The translations under genes and the position numbers were made by a program. A stretch of 64,000 nucleotides of DNA. Origin: M3007 sp033764075. Lineage in GTDB: Bacteria; Bacteroidota; Bacteroidia; Chitinophagales; Saprospiraceae. The notes under the pieces are model-generated. The model saw only the letters and a program-made list of their open reading frames with translations, was not told where the DNA came from and did no database searches. Shown here one piece after another: positions 16,771-24,382 of the stretch (its first letter is position 1; each line of letters opens with the position of its first letter). The DNA is taken from the NCBI GenBank assembly GCA_033764075.1, contig JANRJH010000054.1, forward strand, positions 13,167 to 77,166, written 5' to 3'.

Positions 16771-16980
16771 ATGGCACGCGGATCAAACGGATCGCTGCGC
16801 GAACGCGGATGTTACGGATTTTTACTCGTTCCTGGCGAAAGATCCGTTTCATCCGTGTTGCAAATGGCACGCGGATTAGACGGATCGCTGCGCGAACGCG
16901 GATTTTACGGATTTTTTTTACCACAGCGTACAAATCCGCGAGAATCCGTATTCGCGAAGCGATCCGTTTCATCCGTGTTC
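16771..16980. repeat. CGGAT-rich palindromic element, copies 2 and 3 in tandem
   Basis: Two related units (16771-16859 and 16864-16980) each begin with ATGGCACGCGGAT, continue with ACGGATCGCTGCGCGAACG, and end with an inverted copy (GATCCGTTTCATCCGTGTT). They resemble the element at 12351-12446. They fill most of the gap between the divergent mqnD and pseudouridine synthase genes, so promoters for both must lie at the edges or inside. Nothing else is recognised in 16694-17065. Confidence 0.85.
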
Positions 16981-17065
16981 CATTAGGTACGAGCGGCAAT
17001 TATAGATTATCAAATTGATAAACAGCCTTACTTTTACCGTTTTAGCAACCATCCGGCACGACCAC

Positions 17066-17725
17066 TTGACCACTCCCACCATTCTCTACGAAGACAACCA
17101 CCTGCTCGCCATAAACAAACCTGCGGGCTGGCTGGTTCAGGGCGACCGCACCGGCGACCCCACGCTCACCGACTGGGGCAAGCAATACCTGAAGGAAAAA
17201 TACCACAAGCCGGGCGCCGTGTTCCTGCACCCGGTGCACCGCATCGACCGGCCGGTGAGCGGTGTGGTACTGTTTGCCCGCACCGACAAGGCGCTGGGGC
17301 GGCTGACGACGCTGTTCCGGGACCGCAAGGTGGTGAAGACTTACCGCGCCCTCGTGCTGAAAAAACCACCCCAGGAACGCGGCCGGCTCCGCCACTGGCT
17401 TTGGAAGGACGAAAGCCGCAACATCGTGCACGCCTACACCACGCCCCCGACCCGCCACCCGGATGCCAAAGAGGCCTTGCTGGACTATACGCTCATCGGT
17501 GAAACGCCGCAAGGCTACCTGCTGGAGGTACACCCACTCACCGGACGGCCCCACCAGATACGCGTGCAATTGGCGGCCATGGGCTGCCCGATCGTCGGCG
17601 ATGTCAAATACGGTGCGCCGGAACCGTTGCCGGACGCGTCGATCCGGCTGCACAGTTTTCGGTTGGGGCTGGTGCACCCGGTCAGGGGGGAGGAACTGAT
17701 TTTGGAGGTCGAGGCGAAGTGGTGA
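17066..17725 (+). CDS. RluA-family RNA pseudouridine synthase
   Basis: Pseudouridine synthase of the RluA family, about 219 residues, which isomerises uridine in rRNA or tRNA. The chain opens with ILYEDNHLLAINKPAGWLVQGD, carries catalytic Asp61 in HPVHRIDRPVSGVVLFA, and contains LLEVHPLTGRPHQIRVQLAAMGCPIVGD. No S4 RNA-binding domain precedes the catalytic domain. There is no ATG at the right place; TTG at 17066 puts five residues before ILYEDN, as in relatives, while an in-frame TTG at 17015 is also possible. The exact target base cannot be told from sequence. Confidence 0.88.
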   Translation: MTTPTILYEDNHLLAINKPAGWLVQGDRTGDPTLTDWGKQYLKEKYHKPGAVFLHPVHRIDRPVSGVVLFARTDKALGRLTTLFRDRKVVKTYRALVLKKPPQERGRLRHWLWKDESRNIVHAYTTPPTRHPDAKEALLDYTLIGETPQGYLLEVHPLTGRPHQIRVQLAAMGCPIVGDVKYGAPEPLPDASIRLHSFRLGLVHPVRGEELILEVEAKW

Positions 17726-17737
17726 TGGCCAATGTCG

Positions 17738-18265
17738 TCAGCCGGGTGCAATAGCATGGGCATGCAGTTGTCCGGGGTCTTTTTCGCTTCCACTGTTTGG
17801 TGCAGTGTTACCGTACACCCGAGAGAGCAGTCCTTCCCCAACCTCCAAATACCGCAAACATGCCACGTCCTCCGCCTCCGCGCTCGGCGCCGTGATGAAC
17901 CAGGCGTCCAGTATTTCCAGGGCTACAAACTCGGAGGTACTGCGCAGGCTCATCACCAGCACATTGGCGTCGTTCCAGCGGCGGGCGCCGCGTGCCGTTT
18001 CGGCGTCGTGGCAAAGGGCGGCGCGGACGCCGGGCACCCTGTTGGCGGCGATGCTGATGCCGGTGCCGGTCCAGCAGAACAATACCGCCTGGTCGTATTC
18101 CTTGTTCGATACTTTTTGGGCGACTTCCACGCCCACTTTCGACCACATGGCCGGGGTTTCCACCAGGGCGCCGAATACCTCGACCGTGTGGCCCCGGCGC
18201 CGGAGCTCATCTACGACTACGGTCGTGAGGTGGGCATTCATGTCGCTGCCTGCTGCTATACGCAT
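17738..18265 (-). CDS. RpiB/LacA/LacB-family sugar-phosphate isomerase homologue
   Basis: The 175-residue protein is homologous to ribose-5-phosphate isomerase B. Cys64 and Thr66 in FCWTGTGISIAANRVPGVRAA match the active-site cysteine and threonine region of RpiB. Two usual histidines are replaced: the GSDMNAHL stretch has Met where RpiB has the His of the CDH motif, and ARRWNDANVL has Trp where E. coli RpiB has His99 in RQHND. The protein is also longer at its C-terminus. A changed substrate is therefore likely, and ribose-5-phosphate isomerase should not be assumed. Convergent with the pseudouridine synthase gene, 12 bp apart. Confidence 0.82.
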   Translation of the reverse strand: MRIAAGSDMNAHLTTVVVDELRRRGHTVEVFGALVETPAMWSKVGVEVAQKVSNKEYDQAVLFCWTGTGISIAANRVPGVRAALCHDAETARGARRWNDANVLVMSLRSTSEFVALEILDAWFITAPSAEAEDVACLRYLEVGEGLLSRVYGNTAPNSGSEKDPGQLHAHAIAPG

Positions 18266-18293
18266 GGGGTGTGCAATTAGTTTTATGGTGTAC

Positions 18294-18321
18294 TCGTCCT
18301 ACGAGTATACTCGTAGGACGA
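18294..18321. repeat. 28-bp perfect palindrome, copy 1
   Basis: Arms TCGTCCTACGAGTA and TACTCGTAGGACGA pair without a mismatch and without a loop. The sequence after it is AATCTGATC. A second copy of the same motif, including the AATYTGATC extension, lies at 18528-18568. Copy 1 begins 6 bp past the stop codon of the nucleotidyltransferase remnant on the minus strand. Confidence 0.85.
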
Positions 18322-18327
18322 ATCTGA

Positions 18328-18480
18328 TCACGCTGCAACGTAAAAATCCACCCCCACCCGATCAATATGCGCCACCAGATCAGGGTTTTCAATATGCCGG
18401 AACAAGGAAAGATCAATCGTGTAGGGCAGTAGGGCAGCAGCAAGTCGTCCAGTTCGGTTTCTGTAATTACTGAATCGTTG
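18328..18480 (-). pseudogene. Remnant of a MntA-type nucleotidyltransferase gene
   Basis: The minus strand encodes the C-terminal end of a minimal nucleotidyltransferase of the type found in HEPN/MNT toxin-antitoxin pairs. The frame ending at 18328 reads LLPYTIDLSLFRHIENPDLVAHIDRVGVDFY, and a second frame just upstream supplies ITETELDDLLLPY, the residues that precede it in relatives. The two frames are separated by a tandem 8-bp duplication, GTAGGGCA twice at 18421-18436 on the plus strand. Removing one copy restores one frame. The N-terminal half with the GSxxxG and DxD motifs is gone. No HEPN partner is present. Confidence 0.7.
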
Positions 18481-18527
18481 TTGCCATCGAATATCCGGGA
18501 CACCCATGCTACAAAGGTAATGAAACA

Positions 18528-18559
18528 ATTCGTCCTACGAATAAACTCGTAGGACGAAT
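18528..18559. repeat. Palindrome copy 2, next to the mfd promoter
   Basis: Arms ATTCGTCCTACGA (18528-18540) and TCGTAGGACGAAT (18547-18559) pair perfectly around ATAAAC. Core and right flank match copy 1 at 18294-18330, so the two are direct repeats about 234 bp apart. The right arm touches the -33 box proposed for mfd. Confidence 0.85.
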
Positions 18560-18591
18560 TTGATCCCTTCCCTGTTTCCCCCGTACCTTCG
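18559..18591 (+). promoter_or_regulatory. Putative mfd promoter
   Basis: TTTG (18559-18562) and TACCTTCG (18584-18591) are 21 bases apart, which fits the Bacteroidota promoter with one mismatch in the -7 box. The initiation point would fall close to the mfd ATG at 18598, giving a nearly leaderless mRNA. Confidence 0.5.
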
Positions 18592-18597
18592 CCGCAC

Positions 18598-21500
18598 ATG
18601 AGCAACATCGCTTACCTGCTCGACCGCTACCGCAAACACCCGGAGGTCGAGCGCCTCGTACGCTTCCTCCAAACGAAAACCCACGCCCGTGCGCAACTCT
18701 CCGGCCTCACGGGCGCTCAGGCGTCTTTTGTCCTCGCCGCAACCGCCACCCAGGGTCTGCACCTTTTCATCGCCAACACCAAGGAAGACGCGGCGTATGC
18801 CCTGAACAACCTGGCCGGTGTGCTCGGCGACGCGGCCGTACACTTTTTCCCCGACAGCTTCAAGCGCCCGGCCTACTTCGACCACCTCAATGCCACGCAG
18901 GTGCTCCAGCGCAGCGAGTTGGTCAACAAGATGAGCCAGGGCGCGGCCGACCTGCGCTGCATCGTCGCCTACCCCGAGGCGCTGTTCGAAAAGGTGGTGC
19001 GCCCCGATGTGCTCTCCCGGAACCGCATCGAGGTGGTCGTCGGGGCCCGACTCGATATCGATTTCATCATCGAAGTGCTCGTCGAGTACGGCTTCGAACG
19101 CACCGATTTTGTGTACGAGCCCGGTCAGTTCAGCATCCGCGGCGGTATCGTCGACCTGTTCTCTTACGGCAACGAGCTGCCCTACCGCATCGAACTGTTC
19201 GGCGACGAGGTGGAGACCATCCGCCTGTTCGACCCCATGACCCAGCTCTCGCGCCAGAACATCGGCCGCGTGAGCATCGTGCCCAACCTCAATACGCGCT
19301 TCGAACAAAACCAAAAGGTGTCGCTGCTCGAAGTGCTGCCCGAAAACACCGTGCTTTGGGTGCACAACGTCCAGTTTCTGCTCGACCGGCTCCAGTATTG
19401 CTTCGACCGCGCCGAGCAGTTCGCCGTCAACCTCAACTCGCTCGAAGAACCCGAGCTGCGCGAGATATTCCGCGACCGCGCCTTCCTCTACCCCGGCCAG
19501 GTGGCCGACGACATACAGGCGCGCACCCTCGTGTTCACCGACCGGCAGGGCAAACAAACCGAAGAGGCCTTTGGCGCCCCCGAAAAATTCACCTTTTTTT
19601 CCAAGCCCCAGCCCTCGTTCAATAAACAGTTCGACCTGCTCATCCGCCACCTGCACGAAAACAAGGCCGGCGGATACGAAACCTTCGTGTTCTCCGACAA
19701 CCCGCGCCAACTCGAACGCCTGGGCCACATCTTCCGCGACCTCAAGGCCGAAACCGAGTGGTCGCCCGTGGAAATCGCCCTGTCCGAAGGGTTCATCGAC
19801 GAAACCCTCCACCTGGCCTGCCTCACCGACCACCAGATCTTCCAGCGCCACCATCACTTCAAGCTGCGCACCGGATTCTCCAAGGAACAGGCCCTCAACA
19901 TCCGCCTGCTGCGTGAGCTGCAGCCCGGCGACTTCGTGACCCACATCGACCACGGCATCGGCCGCTTCAGCGGCCTGCAAAAGATCGAGATCGGCGGACA
20001 GGCCCAGGAGTCGGTGCGCCTTTTTTACAAAAACAACGACATCCTCTACGTCAGCATCCATTCGCTGCACAAGATCAGCAAGTACCTGGGCCGCGACGGC
20101 GAGGAGCCCCAACTCTCCAAACTCGGCTCCGACGCCTGGAAGCAGCTCAAGGCACGCACCAAAAAGAAGATCAAAGACATCGCGGCCGACCTCATCAAGC
20201 TCTACGCCAAACGCCGCGCCGCCCCCGGGCACCAATTCCCGCCCGACTCCTACCTGCAGGACGAGCTCGAGGCCTCGTTTATGTACGAAGACACACCCGA
20301 CCAGTTCAAAGCCACCCAGGATGTGAAGGCCGACATGGAAAAGCCCTACCCCATGGACCGCCTCATCTGCGGCGACGTCGGCTTCGGCAAAACCGAGGTG
20401 GCCATCCGCGCCGCGTTCAAAGCCGTGACCGACGGCAAACAGGTGGCCGTGCTCGTGCCCACCACCATTCTGGCCCTCCAACACTGGAAAACGTTTTCCG
20501 ACCGACTCAAGGACTTTGCCGTCACCGTCGACTACCTCAACCGCTTCCGCTCCGCCAAAGAAAAAAAGGAAATCGCCGCCCGCCTGAAAACCGGCGCAAT
20601 CGACATCGTCATCGGCACCCACGCGCTGCTCACCAAGGACATTGCGTTCAAAGACCTGGGCCTGCTCATCGTAGACGAGGAGCAAAAATTCGGCGTGGCC
20701 GCCAAGGAAAAACTGCGCGCCCTCCAGGTGAGCGTCGACACCCTGACCCTCACCGCTACGCCCATACCACGCACCCTCCAGTTCAGCCTCATGGCCGCAC
20801 GCGACCTGAGCGTGATCCGCACCCCGCCGCCCAACCGCCAACCCATACACACCGAGATCCGCGTGCATGACGAGGAACTCATCAAAGACGCCATTTATTA
20901 CGAAGTGCACCGGGGCGGACAGGTGTTCTTCGTGCACAACCGTGTGACCGACCTGCCCCGCATCGCCGAAATGCTGCACCGGCTGTGCCCCGACGTGGAC
21001 ATTGCTATGGCCCACGGACAGCTGGACGCCGAAAAGCTCGAACAGGTGCTCATCGACTTCATAGAACGACGCTTCGACGTGCTGGTGTGCACCAACATCA
21101 TCGAAACGGGCCTCGACATCCCCAACGCCAACACCATCCTCATCAACCGGGCCGACATGTTCGGCCTCTCCGACCTCCACCAGCTTCGCGGCCGTGTGGG
21201 GCGCTCCAACGCCAAGGCCTTCTGCTACCTGCTGGCGCCGCCCACGAGCGTGCTCACCCAGGAAGCCCGCCGCCGCCTGCGCACCATCGAGGAATTCAGC
21301 GACCTGGGCAGCGGCTTTCAGGTGGCCATGCGCGACCTCGACATCCGCGGCGCCGGCAACATGCTCGGCGGCGAGCAAAGCGGCTTCATCGCCGACATCG
21401 GCTACGACACCTATCAGAAAATCCTCGAAGAAGCCATCCGAGAACTCAAGGAAACCGATTTCAAAGACCTGTTCAAAGACGAGATCGCCCAAAAAGGCGA

Positions 21501-21972
21501 CTACGTGCGCGACGTGATCATCGAGACCGATGTGGAAATGCTCATCCCCGACGACTACGTGACCAACACCCAGGAACGCCTCAACCTGTACACCGAACTC
21601 GACACCCTGGAAACCGAGGAAGACGTAGACGCCTACGCCAAACGCCTCGAAGACCGCTTCGGCAAGCTGCCCGCACAGGTGAACGCCCTGTTCGAAGCCC
21701 TGCGCCTGCGCTGGCTGTGCAAAAAACTGGGCTTCGAAAGGCTCATTCTTAAGAACCGCAAGCTGCGCTGCTACTTCCTGAGCGACCCCCAGTCGTCTTT
21801 TTTCGAAACGGCCCAATTTACCAAACTGGTGCAGTTCGTGGGCGCCAAAGGGCGGATGATGAACCTGTCCATGAAACAAACGGCGCGGGAGCTGATCCTG
21901 GTGCAGGATGAGGTGCGGAGTATTCGGGAGGCGAAACGGACGCTGGAGGGGTTGGTGGAGGTGGTGGGGTGA
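18598..21972 (+). CDS. mfd: Transcription-repair coupling factor Mfd
   Basis: Mfd removes RNA polymerase stalled at DNA damage and recruits UvrA. The 1124-residue chain has the full domain order: UvrB-like domains in the first 380 residues (FVYEPGQFSIRGGIVDLFSYG), the CarD-like polymerase-interacting domain at about 440-520 (QPGDFVTHIDHGIGRFSGL), then the RecG-like helicase with Walker A GDVGFGKTE near 592, DEEQ in LLIVDEEQKFGV near 695, LTATPIPRTL, and the second RecA lobe with GRVGRS. The TRCF domain closes the C-terminus. A GC-rich palindrome follows the stop codon. Confidence 0.97.
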   Translation: MSNIAYLLDRYRKHPEVERLVRFLQTKTHARAQLSGLTGAQASFVLAATATQGLHLFIANTKEDAAYALNNLAGVLGDAAVHFFPDSFKRPAYFDHLNATQVLQRSELVNKMSQGAADLRCIVAYPEALFEKVVRPDVLSRNRIEVVVGARLDIDFIIEVLVEYGFERTDFVYEPGQFSIRGGIVDLFSYGNELPYRIELFGDEVETIRLFDPMTQLSRQNIGRVSIVPNLNTRFEQNQKVSLLEVLPENTVLWVHNVQFLLDRLQYCFDRAEQFAVNLNSLEEPELREIFRDRAFLYPGQVADDIQARTLVFTDRQGKQTEEAFGAPEKFTFFSKPQPSFNKQFDLLIRHLHENKAGGYETFVFSDNPRQLERLGHIFRDLKAETEWSPVEIALSEGFIDETLHLACLTDHQIFQRHHHFKLRTGFSKEQALNIRLLRELQPGDFVTHIDHGIGRFSGLQKIEIGGQAQESVRLFYKNNDILYVSIHSLHKISKYLGRDGEEPQLSKLGSDAWKQLKARTKKKIKDIAADLIKLYAKRRAAPGHQFPPDSYLQDELEASFMYEDTPDQFKATQDVKADMEKPYPMDRLICGDVGFGKTEVAIRAAFKAVTDGKQVAVLVPTTILALQHWKTFSDRLKDFAVTVDYLNRFRSAKEKKEIAARLKTGAIDIVIGTHALLTKDIAFKDLGLLIVDEEQKFGVAAKEKLRALQVSVDTLTLTATPIPRTLQFSLMAARDLSVIRTPPPNRQPIHTEIRVHDEELIKDAIYYEVHRGGQVFFVHNRVTDLPRIAEMLHRLCPDVDIAMAHGQLDAEKLEQVLIDFIERRFDVLVCTNIIETGLDIPNANTILINRADMFGLSDLHQLRGRVGRSNAKAFCYLLAPPTSVLTQEARRRLRTIEEFSDLGSGFQVAMRDLDIRGAGNMLGGEQSGFIADIGYDTYQKILEEAIRELKETDFKDLFKDEIAQKGDYVRDVIIETDVEMLIPDDYVTNTQERLNLYTELDTLETEEDVDAYAKRLEDRFGKLPAQVNALFEALRLRWLCKKLGFERLILKNRKLRCYFLSDPQSSFFETAQFTKLVQFVGAKGRMMNLSMKQTARELILVQDEVRSIREAKRTLEGLVEVVG

Positions 21973-21978
21973 TGTTTT

Positions 21979-22012
21979 CCCACGGCTAAAGCCGTGGGCT
22001 AATGCCGTGGGC
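21979..22012. repeat. CCCACGGC hairpin after mfd
   Basis: CCCACGGC-TAAA-GCCGTGGG (21979-21998) is a perfect 8-bp stem with a third copy of the arm, GCCGTGGG, just downstream. It begins 7 bp after the mfd stop codon. It has no T-tract, so it looks more like a dispersed REP-type element than a standard terminator. Confidence 0.65.
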
Positions 22013-22165
22013 CCTCTCCCGGACACATCCCCCACCCTTTCTACTACCCTTTCAACTTTTTTCATCCAAATTTCACAGACCACCCTTATCTTTGCGTCTG
22101 CTTTTTTAAAAGCATTCAATTTTCGCATTTAACAATTTGACAGTCAATAAATTGTATCAACTACA

Positions 22166-24280
22166 ATGGCTTTAATCGGTTCGATCCGGAAGAACGGTTG
22201 GATTCTCATCGTGCTCATGACCCTGGCCCTTGGCGGCTTTATCCTCATGGAGATCATCCAAAATGCACAGCGCAACAGCGCGGGCGACATCAACACGCTC
22301 GGCAAGGTAAACGGCGCGGAGGTGAAACGCAGCGAGTTTGAGGACTACGAAAAACTCATCTATTCCAACGCACAAACCAGCCCGTATCAGATCCGGACCC
22401 AGGTCTGGAACTATTTTGTAGAGCAAAGCCTCATTAACCAGTTGGCCGAAGCCATGGGCCTGAGTGTGGGCGCCGAAGAACTGAACGACCTTCAGTTCGG
22501 CAACAACCTCAGCCCCATCATCGTCGAGCGTTTTAAAACCCCCGACGGGCAGGCCAACCGGCAAACCCTGGCCAGCATCAAACAGGCCATCGAGTCGGGC
22601 CAGTTCACCGACCCTACCAACCGCGCCTACTGGGCCGTGCAGGAAAAGGAGATCCAGAAAGAACGCCTGCAAAACAAGGTCAATGCACTGCTGGTCAAGG
22701 GCATGTTCACACCCGCCTGGCAGGCTGAGATGACCTTCCGCGAAAGCAATGAGCGACTCGACTTCCTCTACGCACGCGTGCCTTTTGAGCGCGTGTCCGA
22801 TGCGGAAATCCAGGTGACTGACGCCGATTACAGGGCTTATCTGGACGAATTCCCCAAGCTCTACGACCAGCCGGAAGAAACGCGCACCATCCATTACCTC
22901 AGTTTCGACGTGCTGCCCACCGCCGAAGACAGCGCCGCAGCCTACCAGAACATCATCACGCTGGCCGACAACTTCCGCACCGCCGAAAACGACTCCGCCT
23001 TCGTGATGGTCAATGACGGCCAGATTAGCCCGGGCTACACGCCCAAATCCAAGCTGCCGGCCACCGTGGCCGACTCCATGATGCGGGTGCCCATGGGTAC
23101 GGTCATCGGCCCGTTCATTGAAAACGGCGCATGGAACCTGGTCAAGGTACTCGGCCGCAAGTCCATCCCGGACTCCGTCCAGGCGCGCCACATCCTCGTC
23201 CGTGAGGCCACGCCGGCCTCCGAGGCGCGCATCGACAGCCTCAAAGCCCTGCTGGAAGGCGGGAAAGCCCGTTTCGACTCCCTGGCCGTGGCCAACAGCG
23301 CCGACCCCGGCTCTGCACAAAAAGGCGGTGACCTGGGCTATTTTCCCGAGGGCGTGATGGTGCCTGAGTTCAACGAAGTGTGCTTCGTCACCGGCGAAAT
23401 GGGTAAATACTACAAAGTAGCCACCCAATTCGGCTGGCACCTGATCGAGATCACCGACAAAAAATTCCTGAGTGGCGACCCCGCCGTGAAAGCAGCGTAC
23501 ATCAGCCGCCCCATCGAGCCGAGCACCGCCACCCAGCGCGCTGTTAAGGATAAGGCCATCGAACTGATTGAGGTCACCGACAACCTCGACGAGCTCACCC
23601 AGAAGTCTACCGAAAAAGGACTCTCCCTCCAACCGGCGGCGGGGCTCAAAATCAACGACTTCGCCCTGGGCGCCTTCGGCATGGGCGATGAAGCGCGGGA
23701 GGTCATCCGCTGGGCATTCGACAAAAAGACACGCGTGGGCGGCATCTCCAAAGAGGTGTTCTCCTTCCGCGATCCCAACGGTGGCTACTACGACAGCCGC
23801 TACGTGGTGGCGGGCCTCAAGGCCATTTCGCCGGCAGGCAAGGCCACCGTCGAGTCGCTCAAGGCCAATAACCGGGTGGTACAGGAGGTTAAAAACCGCA
23901 AAAAAGCAGACGTGATTACCGCCAAACTGAAAGGCGCCACCTCCCTGCAGGCGGCTGTGGAAGCCTTTGGCGTGACCATCGACACCTCGCTCAACGCCAC
24001 CCTTCTGCAGCCTGCCGTGCAAAATGGCGGCCTGGAGCCAAAAGTGGTTGGCACAGCATTCGGCGCCACCGCCGGCACGGTCAAAGGCCCCATCGTGGGC
24101 AACACCGGCGTTTACCTAGTGCAGCCCGTGTCGGAAAAATCGCAGGTGCAAATGCCCGGTGATGACACCCTTTTCCGACGCCAGGCCCTGTCCACCATGG
24201 TCTCCGGCTTGCGCGTAGGATTTCTGAATTCCATCAAAAAATCGGCAGAGATCAAGGATTTGCGGAGCAAATTTTTCTAG
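22166..24280 (+). CDS. PpiD/SurA-type membrane-anchored peptidyl-prolyl isomerase
   Basis: Periplasmic foldase of 704 residues held in the inner membrane. One membrane helix lies at about 10-30 (GWILIVLMTLALGGFILMEI), followed by a SurA_N-like chaperone region (KVNGAEVKRSEFEDYEKLIY). A parvulin domain lies at about 335-430, with VQARHILVREATPASEARID, GDLGYFPEGVMVPEFNEVCF and GWHLIEITDKK. This order is that of PpiD, which helps newly exported proteins fold. The promoter-like TATCTTTG at 22087-22094 suggests a leader of about 65 nt. The gene is separated from the exporter by a long inverted repeat. Confidence 0.92.
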   Translation: MALIGSIRKNGWILIVLMTLALGGFILMEIIQNAQRNSAGDINTLGKVNGAEVKRSEFEDYEKLIYSNAQTSPYQIRTQVWNYFVEQSLINQLAEAMGLSVGAEELNDLQFGNNLSPIIVERFKTPDGQANRQTLASIKQAIESGQFTDPTNRAYWAVQEKEIQKERLQNKVNALLVKGMFTPAWQAEMTFRESNERLDFLYARVPFERVSDAEIQVTDADYRAYLDEFPKLYDQPEETRTIHYLSFDVLPTAEDSAAAYQNIITLADNFRTAENDSAFVMVNDGQISPGYTPKSKLPATVADSMMRVPMGTVIGPFIENGAWNLVKVLGRKSIPDSVQARHILVREATPASEARIDSLKALLEGGKARFDSLAVANSADPGSAQKGGDLGYFPEGVMVPEFNEVCFVTGEMGKYYKVATQFGWHLIEITDKKFLSGDPAVKAAYISRPIEPSTATQRAVKDKAIELIEVTDNLDELTQKSTEKGLSLQPAAGLKINDFALGAFGMGDEAREVIRWAFDKKTRVGGISKEVFSFRDPNGGYYDSRYVVAGLKAISPAGKATVESLKANNRVVQEVKNRKKADVITAKLKGATSLQAAVEAFGVTIDTSLNATLLQPAVQNGGLEPKVVGTAFGATAGTVKGPIVGNTGVYLVQPVSEKSQVQMPGDDTLFRRQALSTMVSGLRVGFLNSIKKSAEIKDLRSKFF

Positions 24281-24299
24281 CCCGGCATCCCGGCACGGA

Positions 24300-24368
24300 T
24301 AAACAGCGGTCGTTTGCATACAAATGCGTAGTTTTGCGTTATAATGTTTCCCTGACGACCGCTGTTTA
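24300..24368. promoter_or_regulatory. Promoter flanked by a 14-bp inverted repeat
   Basis: Perfect arms TAAACAGCGGTCGT (24300-24313) and ACGACCGCTGTTTA (24355-24368) are 41 bp apart. Between them lies TAGTTTTG (24329-24336), an exact TAnnTTTG -7 box; no good -33 box was found. The start of the ABC exporter gene follows at 24383. The layout suits an operator or an mRNA leader hairpin that controls the exporter; which one cannot be told from sequence. Confidence 0.5.
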
Positions 24369-24382
24369 GCCTCTGCCGCACC

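Noticed and set aside
16694..16999. N-terminal extension of MqnD
   Set aside because: The frame runs through the palindromic repeat, gives Arg/Ile-rich sequence, and is absent from relatives.
18535..22128. Open frame of 1197 codons opposite mfd
   Set aside because: It lies fully antisense to a clear mfd gene. The product is a low-complexity run of Glu, Val, His and Gly, typical of antisense frames in GC-rich genes.
22172..24022. Open frame of 616 codons opposite the PpiD-type gene
   Set aside because: Antisense shadow with biased composition and no domain.
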